Origin: Rhizobium sp.
GTDB lineage: Bacteria > Pseudomonadota > Gammaproteobacteria > Burkholderiales > Thiobacillaceae
Assembly (NCBI GenBank): GCA_019459285.1
Contig: JAIBEL010000029.1
Span: forward strand, 124,001 to 188,000
DNA: 64,000 nt
Direction: 5' to 3'
In this document: one piece after another, positions 13,808 to 21,701 of the stretch
How the letters are laid out: each line of letters begins with the position of its first letter
Numbering within the stretch: position 1 is the first letter of the stretch
The notes under the pieces: generated by a model
The model's input: only the letters and a program-made list of their open reading frames with translations
Told to the model about the DNA's origin: nothing
Database searches by the model: none
Program-made: the position numbers and the translations under genes

Positions 13808-16492
13808 ATGAAATATGCTTTGAAGCCGCTGGCCGCATGCATGGCCACCCTGTTTGGTGCCGCATCGTTCAACGTGTGGGGCGCACCGCCGGCCACGCCC
13901 CCAGTCCAGACCCAGAACCAGAGCCCTAGCGGCGCCCAGACCGGCGCACCCGTTGCCACGGCCCCGACCGTGCTGGCGACCCGCCCGATGACGTCGGTCT
14001 TCCCGACGCAGCCGGACGAGTTCCCCGGCATTCCCTGGGGATCGTTCCTGGTGTTCCCGGAAGTGTCGCTGGCCGCCACCTACGACGACAACATCTACGC
14101 CGAGCGCCCCTACACCGCCCCGCGCACCTACGTGACCGATGACGTGGTCTACACGCTGTCGCCGTCGATCGCGCTCAAATCCAAATGGACGCGGCACGCG
14201 CTGAACTTCGATGCGGGCGGCGACTTCGACCGCTACCGCAACCACAACTCGGAAAACGTCAACGACTACTGGCTCGGCTTCGACGGCCGCTATGACCTCA
14301 GCCCAACGACCAACGTGTTTGGCGGCGTCCGCCACTCGCGCGATCACGAAGACCGTTCCACCCCGGGCAGCGACATCGGGCAAATCAAACCGACTCTGTA
14401 CGACCACGAGGAAGCGCACCTCGGCCTCGCCCATTCGTTCGGCGCCTTCCGTCTGCGACTCGGCGGCACGTACGACCAGTACGACTACAAGAACGGGATT
14501 GACGGCGCCTCCGGCCTGCCGACCAACAACGACTACCGCGACCACAACCTGAACTCGCTGGGCGTGCGCCTGGGCTATGTGCTGTCGCCCCGATACGAGC
14601 TTTTTGGCCAGGTGGCAACCGACAATCGCCGCTACGACAATCTGATCCCCGGCCAAAGCTTCAATCGTGACTCGGACGGTTACCGTGCCGCGGCCGGGGT
14701 GAAATTCACCCTGCAACCCCAGCGCCTGACGGGCGAAGCCTTCGCCGGCGTGATGGGTCAGAATTTCGACTACACCGGATTCTCCGACATCACCAAGCCG
14801 TATTTCGGCTTGCTGACCGTCTGGAAGCCGACATCGCTGACAACCGCGACCCTCTTCATCGACCGCTCGCTCGAAGAAACCACCGTCTTCAGCGGTCCCA
14901 GCTATGCCTCCAGTTCGACCGACACGACCTACGGCTTCGAGGTGGAACGCCACCTGACCAGCAAGCTGTCGGTCAACGGCCGCGCCGCCTACACCCACAG
15001 CGACTTCAACGACTTCGCCCGCGTCGACAAGATCGTCGACGCGGGCGCCGGCCTGCGCTACTACGTGATGCCCAACGTCTATCTGGGTGCCGACCTGCGC
15101 ATCATCGACCGGGCCTCCAGCGACATTGCTGCGCAATACAGCCGCAACCAGATGCTGGTCAGCGTCGGCTACACCCCGGCGCGCAACCGCGACTACGCCA
15201 TCATCCCAGAACGCGAGGCAGGCGCCCCCGAAGCGCCGCGTGCGCAAGGCGTGTATTCCGGCTTCTATCTGGGCGCCCAGATGGGTCATGGCGGGTTGAC
15301 CACGGCAACCTGGGGTCCACGCGGCGGCGGCGGCAGCGACACCGCCGGCATGGGCGACTTTGGCGCCAGCTACGCGTTGTTCGGCGGCTGGGGCACCGAG
15401 CTCGCCGACAACTGGTATCTCGGCGTCGAACTCGACGGCGGCGACAGCAACGCCAACTGGAAACACCGCAAGATCAAGAACGACGCCCCCACCGTATTGG
15501 TGGACAAGGACAGCAACTATGGCCTGAGCCTGCGCGCCGGCTACCTGCTCGACGGCGGCATGCTGTACGGCAAATTCGGCAAGGTGCGGACCGATTTCCA
15601 TACCTACTACACCGAGAACCAGTTCAGTTCGGGCGCCTACGACCGGGATCAAACCCTGACCGGCAACCGCGTCGGGCTGGGCCTTGAAATCCCGGCTTCG
15701 CGCAATCTGTTCGTGCGCACCGATTACAGCGTCACCCGCTATGGCAGCTATGACGTGCCCTATCAGTCTTCCGGCGGCGGCGCGACCACGACAGAAACCT
15801 TCAAGACCGGCGACGCCGTCTTCAGTCTCGGTCTCGGCTGGCGTTTCGGCGGTCAGCGTCCCCTCGTCGCCACACGCCCGGCCACCGAACTGCGCGGCCT
15901 CTATATGGGTGCCAACCTCGGTCACGGCACCCTGGGTAGCCGGCTGACCGGCACCCAGTACGATAGCGGGGTCGGCCCCTATGACTTCACCGGCGACTTC
16001 GCCCGCTCCGGCTTCAGCGGCGGCTTCTTCGCCGGCTACGGCTATACCTTCAGCCAGATCTATGTCGGTCTGGAACTGGAGGCGGAGGCGGCCAATTTCG
16101 GCTGGGAACACGAACGGGATACCGCAGGCTCGGGCGGCCGCGACTTTGCCTCGGAGAAACGCGGGGGCTATGGCGGCAGCATACGGATCGGTTATGTGCT
16201 GCCCAACGGCAGCCTGCTCTACGGCCGCATCGGCCAGGTGCAGACCCGCTTCAATACGTTCTACAGCCGGGGCGCCGGTACGCCGGTCAACCAGAGCGAC
16301 AATTTCGACGGTACACGCGTCGGCCTCGGCGCCGAGATTCCGGCCTCGCGCAACACCTTCGTTCGCATGGACTACAGCTATACCCGCTACAACGATCCGG
16401 TGACGGTCAGCCCCCAGCAACCGACGGCAGACATCATGCGCTTCGACAACACGGAAACCTTGGCCCGCCTGGGCCTCGGCTATCGCTTCTAA
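13808..16492 (+). CDS. outer-membrane protein: large barrel plus two duplicated small barrels
   Basis: An 894-residue exported protein. Signal peptide about 1-26, Pro/Gln/Thr-rich linker to about 60, then a BBP2-like outer-membrane barrel (about 70-475) rich in aromatic beta hairpins. Two OmpA/opacity-like domains follow (about 485-690 and 700-894). Both begin with a GxYxGAxxGHG segment and both contain EIPASRN followed by FVRxDYSxTRY, proof of an internal duplication. The chain ends in YRF, the terminal Phe expected for BAM recognition. Three barrels in one chain is unusual; alternatively the small domains could form one barrel together. Possible roles are adhesion, export or porin activity. 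Followed by a terminator. Confidence 0.85.
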   Translation: MKYALKPLAACMATLFGAASFNVWGAPPATPPVQTQNQSPSGAQTGAPVATAPTVLATRPMTSVFPTQPDEFPGIPWGSFLVFPEVSLAATYDDNIYAERPYTAPRTYVTDDVVYTLSPSIALKSKWTRHALNFDAGGDFDRYRNHNSENVNDYWLGFDGRYDLSPTTNVFGGVRHSRDHEDRSTPGSDIGQIKPTLYDHEEAHLGLAHSFGAFRLRLGGTYDQYDYKNGIDGASGLPTNNDYRDHNLNSLGVRLGYVLSPRYELFGQVATDNRRYDNLIPGQSFNRDSDGYRAAAGVKFTLQPQRLTGEAFAGVMGQNFDYTGFSDITKPYFGLLTVWKPTSLTTATLFIDRSLEETTVFSGPSYASSSTDTTYGFEVERHLTSKLSVNGRAAYTHSDFNDFARVDKIVDAGAGLRYYVMPNVYLGADLRIIDRASSDIAAQYSRNQMLVSVGYTPARNRDYAIIPEREAGAPEAPRAQGVYSGFYLGAQMGHGGLTTATWGPRGGGGSDTAGMGDFGASYALFGGWGTELADNWYLGVELDGGDSNANWKHRKIKNDAPTVLVDKDSNYGLSLRAGYLLDGGMLYGKFGKVRTDFHTYYTENQFSSGAYDRDQTLTGNRVGLGLEIPASRNLFVRTDYSVTRYGSYDVPYQSSGGGATTTETFKTGDAVFSLGLGWRFGGQRPLVATRPATELRGLYMGANLGHGTLGSRLTGTQYDSGVGPYDFTGDFARSGFSGGFFAGYGYTFSQIYVGLELEAEAANFGWEHERDTAGSGGRDFASEKRGGYGGSIRIGYVLPNGSLLYGRIGQVQTRFNTFYSRGAGTPVNQSDNFDGTRVGLGAEIPASRNTFVRMDYSYTRYNDPVTVSPQQPTADIMRFDNTETLARLGLGYRF

Positions 16493-16520
16493 GTTACTGA
16501 ATCCGAGGCAAATTTAATCG

Positions 16521-16552
16521 ACGGCCATTGCGAAAAATCAATGGCCGTTTTA
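16521..16552 (+). terminator. rho-independent terminator after the barrel gene
   Basis: ACGGCCATTG and CAATGGCCGT pair perfectly around an A-rich 8-nt loop and are followed by TTTTA. It ends the transcript of the outer-membrane protein gene 29 nt past its stop. Confidence 0.85.
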
Positions 16553-16648
16553 AAGGGACCTGCTAGTCTTCAATTGTAATCAATGTAATTTTGGCCCGGT
16601 CGCGAGGTCGGGGGCAAAAAGTCGAAGTCATCAAATATGGAGAGATAC

Positions 16649-17782
16649 ATGACATACCCCACATACAATTTCAAAAAACTGATCCTCGCTGGCGGCACGA
16701 TGTTTGCGATGCTGGCCATTCCACTGGCCGTCAGTTCGGTGACCAGTCTGGATCTGGGCGTGATTTCGGCCGCTCATGCTGCAGATGATGGCGGTTCCTC
16801 CAAGAAGAGTGGCGGCCACAAAGGCAAGGCCGGCAGCCAGAAGGGCACTCAGGGCAAGGGCGGCGCATCGAGCAACAAGATTTTCCGCATTCCGGCCGCT
16901 GAGGAAGACAGCGATCGCCCGGTGTGGGCGGGCGTGAAGGGCGGCAAGTCCGGTGGTGGCGGCAAGCCGGCCGGGGCAGGCAGCAAGAAAGGCGACCTGT
17001 ATGGCGACATGGTCGTCCTGCTGCGCGACGCCAACGGTGCGCCCATCCTGACCTCCGCCGGCTTGGTGCAGGTCGTCGCCTACGTCTACGATGCCTCCGG
17101 CAACCTGGTTCCGATGAAAGACGCCTCCGGCAATCCGGTGGTGATTCCCTACAATGCGGACGGCGATCTGGTGACCGAGATCAACGGTGTGCCGGTCTAT
17201 TCGGCTGAAGTCGATCTGGGCCGTCTGAGCGTGGGCCGCGCACCGAGCAAGGTACTGGATCATTCGCTGACCGAAGCGCTATCCAAGCTGACTGCGGGCG
17301 CCGTGACCCTGGACTCGACCGGCCGTCTGGCGGTGGATGGCGTGACCATCGACTCGCCGCTGGAAAACCTGGCGCTGTACGACAAGTACATGACCACCGG
17401 TTCGCTGCCGGGCGTGACGCTGCCGGCCGGCTTCAATCCCGCATCCTTGCTGGCGGCCGCTTCCGACAAGTACGGCAGCATCAGCGTGGATACCGTGGTC
17501 TACATGAACTCCATCCTCGGGGTCAACAGCACCACGTACTACAACTTCTCCACCACCAACTACGATCGCTACACGACCTGGAAGAACGCGACCGCACAGA
17601 TCCTGGTTCTGCAGCCGGATGGCGTGACGTATAAAGTGGAAACGGTGAACCTGTACGACGCGGTGTTCAACGACACCAACTGGGTTGACCCGACGCCAAC
17701 GGGCGGCGCGGACGATTTCGCGACCGCTGCGGACGACTACCGGGCCGTGATCGAGTTCGTTCACGACAACGCCGTTCGTTGA
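16649..17782 (+). CDS. secreted hypothetical protein (377 aa)
   Basis: The start ATG 16649 is preceded by GGAGAG at the right distance; an ATG four codons upstream sits on that site. A long signal peptide (about 1-42, ending in SAAHA) leads into a basic Gly/Lys/Ser-rich linker (about 45-110). A folded region follows, with repeated NGAP/DASGNxVP-type turns around 125-170, and the chain ends as an aromatic, Asn/Thr-rich C-terminal half. There are no Cys in the mature part. I recognise no family. Placed between the triple-barrel protein and the His-rich protein, it may be a secreted partner or cargo. Confidence 0.72.
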   Translation: MTYPTYNFKKLILAGGTMFAMLAIPLAVSSVTSLDLGVISAAHAADDGGSSKKSGGHKGKAGSQKGTQGKGGASSNKIFRIPAAEEDSDRPVWAGVKGGKSGGGGKPAGAGSKKGDLYGDMVVLLRDANGAPILTSAGLVQVVAYVYDASGNLVPMKDASGNPVVIPYNADGDLVTEINGVPVYSAEVDLGRLSVGRAPSKVLDHSLTEALSKLTAGAVTLDSTGRLAVDGVTIDSPLENLALYDKYMTTGSLPGVTLPAGFNPASLLAAASDKYGSISVDTVVYMNSILGVNSTTYYNFSTTNYDRYTTWKNATAQILVLQPDGVTYKVETVNLYDAVFNDTNWVDPTPTGGADDFATAADDYRAVIEFVHDNAVR

Positions 17783-17789
17783 TCGCTTG

Positions 17790-17811
17790 ACCGGGCGGTT
17801 CGCCGCCCGGT
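17790..17811 (+). other. UUCG-tetraloop hairpin between genes
   Basis: CCGGGCGG and CCGCCCGG close a TTCG loop, extended by an A-T pair. No T tract follows and the next gene starts 28 bp later, so this is probably an mRNA stabiliser or processing site rather than a terminator. Confidence 0.6.
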
Positions 17812-17838
17812 GCATTACACGCAACAGGAGTTTTCAGC

Positions 17839-18171
17839 ATGAATGCTTACAGTAAATGGGCGACGCTGGTGTTGCTGGCAGCTGGCCTGACAACGGGCAG
17901 CGTAGTGACGTATGCAGCCGACAGCCACACCGACAGCCATTCCGATAGCGGTCATTCGGACGGCAAGAAGGGCCCGAAGTACATGGGCGGCGGCAACAAG
18001 GGGGGCAGCCACAGCAGCAGTGCCCACAAGGGTGGCAGTTCGCACCATGACAGCTCGGAAGGCGGCAGCAAGTCGGTGGAAGGCAAGATTTTCCACGGCA
18101 ATTCCGGCGGCCACGACGAGGCCAGCGCCGAAGCGGGTCATACAAGCAGCGGCACCGAGCACACGCATTGA
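17839..18171 (+). CDS. exported His/Ser/Gly-rich small protein
   Basis: A 110-residue protein with a signal peptide (about 1-27, ending in TYA) and a low-complexity mature part made mainly of His, Ser, Gly, Asp and Lys, finishing in EHTH. About a dozen His and many Asp suggest divalent metal binding in the periplasm or outside the cell, by composition only. AGGAG precedes the ATG by 8 nt. It follows the secreted protein by 56 bp and is closed by a strong terminator, so the two form one unit. Confidence 0.75.
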   Translation: MNAYSKWATLVLLAAGLTTGSVVTYAADSHTDSHSDSGHSDGKKGPKYMGGGNKGGSHSSSAHKGGSSHHDSSEGGSKSVEGKIFHGNSGGHDEASAEAGHTSSGTEHTH

Positions 18172-18191
18172 TCGTTGATTCGTTGCAGGAC

Positions 18192-18222
18192 AAAGGGCAC
18201 ACGGTTGGTGTGCCCTTTTTTT
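18192..18222 (+). terminator. rho-independent terminator
   Basis: GGGCACAC and GTGTGCCC pair around GGTTG, flanked by AAA/TTT that extend the stem, with a run of eight T. It ends the transcript of the secreted-protein pair. Confidence 0.92.
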
Positions 18223-18388
18223 GTCCCCAGGCCCACTGACACACACTGCCACACACTGATGCCGGCAGGACACACGCCCGACACCCCCGCTGCCTAAGAT
18301 GCTTTCCATCGGCCGACGCGAACAGTTCGATACACGATCGCGGCTGCCGAGTGATGTTTCACTTTCAATTCTTTAAAGGAATCAGATC

Positions 18389-18559
18389 ATGAAAAGCATT
18401 CTTCAAGCTGCAGTACTCACCTCCCTGCTCGCTTCGTTTTCGGCCTTTGCCCATCACCCTGCCGAAGACATCGTCGATGAAGAAACCTGGGCGATGATCG
18501 ACGAGAACGTGGCCGACACGCCGCATGCCGACCTGGATTTTTCCAGCATGGGTCTCTGA
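18389..18559 (+). CDS. small exported acidic protein (56 aa)
   Basis: The ORF starts at ATG 18389 with AAAGGA eight bases before it. Its product has a signal peptide (about 1-21, ending in AFA) and a 35-residue acidic mature part rich in Asp and Glu that begins HHPAED. No Cys. No family recognised. A strong G+C hairpin follows the stop by about 43 nt. The clean signal peptide, ribosome binding site and terminator make it a convincing gene despite its size. Confidence 0.65.
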   Translation: MKSILQAAVLTSLLASFSAFAHHPAEDIVDEETWAMIDENVADTPHADLDFSSMGL

Positions 18560-18601
18560 TCTCCGGGTACCGCTTGAAGCGGCCTATCCTCGGCAACCAC
18601 G

Positions 18602-18637
18602 CCGGCCTCCTGATGCCATGTGTCAGGGGGCCGGTTT
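18602..18637 (+). terminator. probable terminator after the 56-aa gene
   Basis: CCGGCCTCCTGA and TCAGGGGGCCGG pair over 12 bp with one G-U wobble around a 9-nt loop, followed by TTT. It also lies just beyond the 3' end of the facing queD gene, so it could serve both. Confidence 0.7.
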
Positions 18638-18668
18638 CGTGTTGCGCCTGGTCTGCGTTGCGCAGCTG

Positions 18669-19022
18669 TCAGCCGCGGTAGATACACCCCGCGTCGTGAG
18701 CCTCCATGACCGAGACGGCGCTCAAGCCAGGCAGCGCCGGCTTGAGTTGCCGCCACAGCCACACGGCCAGATTTTCGCTGGTCGGGTTGTCCAGGCCGTC
18801 GATGTCGTTGAGGCAGCGATGGTCGAGCGCGGCATGGATGGGGCGCCAGGCCGTCTCGATGTCGGCGAAGTCGAGCACCCAGCCCAGCACGGGATCGATG
18901 TCGCCGCTGACGGTCAGTTCGACCTTGAACGAATGGCCGTGCAGGCGCGAGCAGGGATGGGATTCCGGCAAGGCGGGCAGGCGGCGCGCGCATTGCAGGT
19001 GGAAGATGCGGAAGATGTCCAT
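18669..19022 (-). CDS. queD: QueD-like 6-carboxy-tetrahydropterin synthase
   Basis: A 117-residue member of the PTPS/QueD family, which converts dihydroneopterin triphosphate to 6-carboxy-tetrahydropterin in queuosine synthesis. It keeps the catalytic Cys24 and the Zn ligands His28 and His30 in HPCSRLHGHSF, the LDH motif, NPTSE, and the end AGCIYRG. The third Zn ligand, normally His in the AAHRLP segment, is Arg here (CARRLP, residue 13). That may be a subfamily trait or a sign of altered metal binding. Length matches E. coli QueD (about 120). No other que gene is in the window. Confidence 0.88.
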   Translation of the reverse strand: MDIFRIFHLQCARRLPALPESHPCSRLHGHSFKVELTVSGDIDPVLGWVLDFADIETAWRPIHAALDHRCLNDIDGLDNPTSENLAVWLWRQLKPALPGLSAVSVMEAHDAGCIYRG

Positions 19023-19125
19023 ACGATATTTTCGCGCATGTCGCCCGCGCTGGCTATGCGGCGGCTATCGGACACCGGTCGCCCCGGCTACACTATGCGC
19101 CGTCCTGTCTTGCTGGGGAGCGAAC

Positions 19126-19572
19126 ATGTCGGTGTCTCGTCTGTCGGTTGCCGCGCTTGCCGCATTCGCGCTGTTGTCGCTCGGTGCATGCTCCCGCGAC
19201 AATGGACTCACCCTGTCCGCGCCCGATGCCTATGCCCAGGTCCAGGCCGGCACGCTCACGCTGATCGATGTGCGCACCGCCGACGAATGGCGGCAAACCG
19301 GCGTGGCCCAAGGCGCGCTGCGCATCAACATGGCGAACGCACAGGGTGAGGCCGGATTCGTCCGGCAGGTGGACGCGGCACTGGGCGGCGACAGGAATGC
19401 GCCGATCGGCCTGATCGGTCTCGCCGGCAGTCGCGCCACCAATGCCCAGAAAGTGCTCCGCGAGTCGGGTTTCAACCATGTCTACACCATCAAGGAAGGC
19501 ATGCTGGGGAGCAGTGCCGGGCCGGGCTGGATCGCACGCAAACTCCCGGTTGAGCCCTGCCCGCGTTGCTGA
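19126..19572 (+). CDS. rhodanese-fold lipoprotein lacking the catalytic Cys
   Basis: A 148-residue protein with a lipoprotein signal (lipobox LGAC, Cys22) and a rhodanese fold (LIDVRTADEW near 48-57). The loop that should begin with the nucleophilic Cys reads GLAGSRATNAQ, with no Cys, so sulfurtransferase activity is not expected. It may be a binding or structural relative. Two Cys remain at the extreme C terminus (PCPRC) and could form a disulfide. Start ATG 19126 has GGGAG seven bases upstream. It ends 11 bp before the facing GDCCVxC gene. Confidence 0.8.
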   Translation: MSVSRLSVAALAAFALLSLGACSRDNGLTLSAPDAYAQVQAGTLTLIDVRTADEWRQTGVAQGALRINMANAQGEAGFVRQVDAALGGDRNAPIGLIGLAGSRATNAQKVLRESGFNHVYTIKEGMLGSSAGPGWIARKLPVEPCPRC

Positions 19573-19582
19573 CGCCGCCCCC

Positions 19583-19798
19583 TCATCCCCGACAGTCTGC
19601 CCCTGCCTGGACAGGCGGACAGGGCACGGTGCCGTATGAACAGAAGACGCAGCAGTCTCCCGGTAGCGGCATCAGTATTGTGTGACACCCTTCGCACTCG
19701 TAATACCACTGGCAGGCGTCGGTAGGCATGGTCTCGGTCTTGCCATGGCCGCAGACCGGGCAGGTCAGCGTGGACTCCAGAGTGTATTTCGCGTCCAT
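19583..19798 (-). CDS. GDCCVxC-domain cysteine-rich protein
   Basis: A 71-residue protein with ten Cys: CPVC near the N terminus, CEGC at 35-38 and the family signature GDCCVFCSYG at 48-56, followed by a terminal CPP. NCBI names this family GDCCVxC domain-containing (seleno)protein. Its function is unknown, but it co-occurs with mercury and metal resistance genes. Start ATG 19798 is chosen because the longer frame would run through the promoter. It is transcribed divergently from a MerR gene, across a mer-type operator whose -35/-10 elements point toward it. Confidence 0.9.
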   Translation of the reverse strand: MDAKYTLESTLTCPVCGHGKTETMPTDACQWYYECEGCHTILMPLPGDCCVFCSYGTVPCPPVQAGADCRG

Positions 19799-19828
19799 TG
19801 AGGCTTTGCCGATTGCTTCGATGGACGT

Positions 19829-19860
19829 AGCATAAGTTCCGTACCTACGTACGGAGTCAA
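19829..19860 (-). promoter_or_regulatory. mer-type operator-promoter
   Basis: On the minus strand, TTGACT (19860-19855) and TTATGC (19835-19830) are separated by 19 bp, or TATGCT by 20 bp. That is the stretched spacer typical of MerR-activated promoters. The spacer contains the dyad TCCGTAC/GTACGGA (19838-19855), nearly that of Tn501 merO. GGAG at 19853-19856 also serves as ribosome binding site for merR, so the operator overlaps the regulator's own translation start. Confidence 0.85.
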
Positions 19861-19861
19861 G

Positions 19862-20275
19862 ATGCAAGGTCTGACTATTTCAAAGCTGGCACAGGAAGCC
19901 GGGGTCAACGTCGAGACGATCCGCTTCTATCAACGCCGCGGCCTGCTGGCGGAACCGGACAGGCCTCTGGGCGGCATCCGCCGCTACGGCCAGGCGGACG
20001 TGGCGCGCATGCTGTTCATCAAGGCGGCGCAGCGCATCGGGTTTACGCTGGACGAGGTCGCGCAGCTATTGCAATTGGATGACGGCACCCAGTGTTCGGA
20101 TGCCCGCGCCATCGCCGAGCGCAAGCTCGCCGATGTGCGCACGCGTCTGGCCGACCTGCAACGCATCGAGGGCGTATTGACGCAACTCATCGGCCGCTGC
20201 GCCGGCATGCGGGGCAAAGTACGCTGCCCTTTGATCGACGCGCTGCAACCGCCGCTTGCTCATGACGACGCGTAG
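19862..20275 (+). CDS. merR: MerR-type mercury-responsive regulator
   Basis: A 137-residue MerR protein with the N-terminal winged helix (about 5-72, [16 protein letters not shown]) and a dimer coiled coil. Cys78, Cys113 and Cys122 have exactly the spacing (35 and 9) of the Hg(II)-binding Cys82/117/126 of Tn501 MerR, and the end reads [10 protein letters not shown] as in true MerR. It should repress and, with Hg(II), activate the divergent Cys-rich gene. No merT, merP or merA is nearby. The start codon lies two bases beyond the promoter it controls. Confidence 0.9.
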   Translation: MQGLTISKLAQEAGVNVETIRFYQRRGLLAEPDRPLGGIRRYGQADVARMLFIKAAQRIGFTLDEVAQLLQLDDGTQCSDARAIAERKLADVRTRLADLQRIEGVLTQLIGRCAGMRGKVRCPLIDALQPPLAHDDA

Positions 20276-20289
20276 CGCCCGCGCCAGAC

Positions 20290-21426
20290 TCAGGCAGCCA
20301 GTTCCTTCACCAGCGTATTGCGGCGACCGGTTTCGCTGCCGGTGAGCGCGAAGCCCTGCAGGCGACCGTGGTCGTCGACATGCAGTGCGCAGACGCCGGT
20401 ATCGCCGCACGCCACTTTCCAGCCCCCTGCCGCGCTGAGTTTGGGCGGCAGCACGGCCACCGGATGCGCCGGGGTTTTCACCATCACCGGCATGGCCGGA
20501 TACACCACCGGTGTCGGCGTGCCGGTGAGCGTGGCGGCCAGCGCGCGCGCCTGGACCATCAGCGGCTGCACATAGGGCAGGTTCTGGCCTTCCACCTCGG
20601 CACAGTCGCCCAACGCATACACATTCCGTGCACCCGTTTCCAGCAGGCGGCTGGTCTGGATCCCGCGCCCGACCGGAATGCCCGCCGCCTGCGCCAGTTG
20701 GATACGCGGCCGCAGGCCGATCGCGGAAAGCACAACATCCGCAGCGACAGTATCGCCGTTGTCCAGCGTCACCCGATACCCTGCAGCGGCCGCCTCCACG
20801 CTACTTCCCGTTCGTCCGAAATGCCACGTCACGCCCAGCGCGGCAAGGCTATCGGCCAGACGCCGGCCGGCCTCGACCGGCAACAACCGCTCCAGCGGCC
20901 ACGCGCCCAGGTGGACCACGTCGACCGTGAAACCGGCGTGCACCAGATCGTTGGCGAACTCGCAGCCGATCAGGCCGCCGCCAAGCACCGTGACGCGCTT
21001 TTTGCCGTCGAGGGCATCGCGAAAGACCGCGTAATCGGCCAGATCATTCACCGCCAGCACCGCGACCGCGCCGTTGCCGGAGAGACCGTGCGGAATCGGG
21101 TCGGCCCCCAGCGCGAGCACCAGCTTGCCGTAGTCGAGCGCGCCACTGCCGGTTTGCACGCGTTGGTTCTGCGTATCAATCGCGGTCACGCGGGTATGCG
21201 CGAGCACCGTTGCCTGCAGGTCGGCCGCCATTTTCTCCGCACTGGCACCCGCCAGCGCCGCTGCAGACCTGCCCGCTGCCAGGGCGTTCGACAGATTGGG
21301 CTTGGAATAGAAGGCGCCGTCATCCGCCGTGACGAGTGTGACTGGCGTGCTCGTGTCGCGCTTGCGGATTTCCTTCAGCAAGGTGTAGCCGGCAAGACCC
21401 GAGCCGACGATGACGATGGGATGCAT
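20290..21426 (-). CDS. rubredoxin-NAD(P)+ reductase-like flavoprotein
   Basis: A 378-residue FAD/NAD(P)-dependent pyridine nucleotide-disulfide oxidoreductase. It has an N-terminal FAD motif (IVIVGSGLAGYTLLKEIRK), an NAD motif near 145 (VTVLGGGLIGCEFA), and the second FAD motif NVYALGDCAEVEG near 270. It matches rubredoxin reductases in length and layout and would pass electrons from NADH to the rubredoxin encoded upstream at 21486. A C-terminal beta domain follows. Gene order rubrerythrin-rubredoxin-reductase on one strand supports a single peroxide-reducing pathway. Confidence 0.9.
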   Translation of the reverse strand: MHPIVIVGSGLAGYTLLKEIRKRDTSTPVTLVTADDGAFYSKPNLSNALAAGRSAAALAGASAEKMAADLQATVLAHTRVTAIDTQNQRVQTGSGALDYGKLVLALGADPIPHGLSGNGAVAVLAVNDLADYAVFRDALDGKKRVTVLGGGLIGCEFANDLVHAGFTVDVVHLGAWPLERLLPVEAGRRLADSLAALGVTWHFGRTGSSVEAAAAGYRVTLDNGDTVAADVVLSAIGLRPRIQLAQAAGIPVGRGIQTSRLLETGARNVYALGDCAEVEGQNLPYVQPLMVQARALAATLTGTPTPVVYPAMPVMVKTPAHPVAVLPPKLSAAGGWKVACGDTGVCALHVDDHGRLQGFALTGSETGRRNTLVKELAA

Positions 21427-21485
21427 AAAAAACTCCTGGAGAATGGAGGCCGCATCGGCGCGGCCTCGTATACGTTCAATGGCGC

Positions 21486-21659
21486 TCAGACGGCCGTGAT
21501 TTCAACCATCTCGAAATCCGCCTTGGCCACGCCGCAGTCGGGGCATTCCCAGCCTTCCGGCACGTCCTCCCAGCGGGTGCCGGGGGCGATGTCATGCTCC
21601 GGGTCGCCTTTGGATTCGTCATAGATGTAACCGCAAACGATGCATTGCCAAGCTTTCAT
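21486..21659 (-). CDS. rubredoxin
   Basis: A 57-residue rubredoxin with Fe-binding CIVC (6-9) and CPDC (39-42) and the usual aromatic core (Y11, Y13, W30, W37). It carries single electrons between the reductase at 20290 and an acceptor, here most likely the rubrerythrin at 21702. Start ATG 21659 has AAGGAAA upstream; an earlier in-frame ATG has no ribosome binding site. About 40 bp separate it from rubrerythrin. Confidence 0.95.
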   Translation of the reverse strand: MKAWQCIVCGYIYDESKGDPEHDIAPGTRWEDVPEGWECPDCGVAKADFEMVEITAV

Positions 21660-21701
21660 GATATTTCCTTTCAATCGATCAAGTCGTCTTCAACAATTCG
21701 T

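Noticed and set aside
13712-16420. Uninterrupted 902-codon minus-strand frame opposite the barrel gene
   Set aside because: It mirrors the high-GC3 barrel gene in its complementary frame, has Val/Ala/Gly-rich low-complexity sequence, no ribosome binding site and no recognisable domain. The plus-strand gene has a signal peptide, barrel repeats and a terminator.
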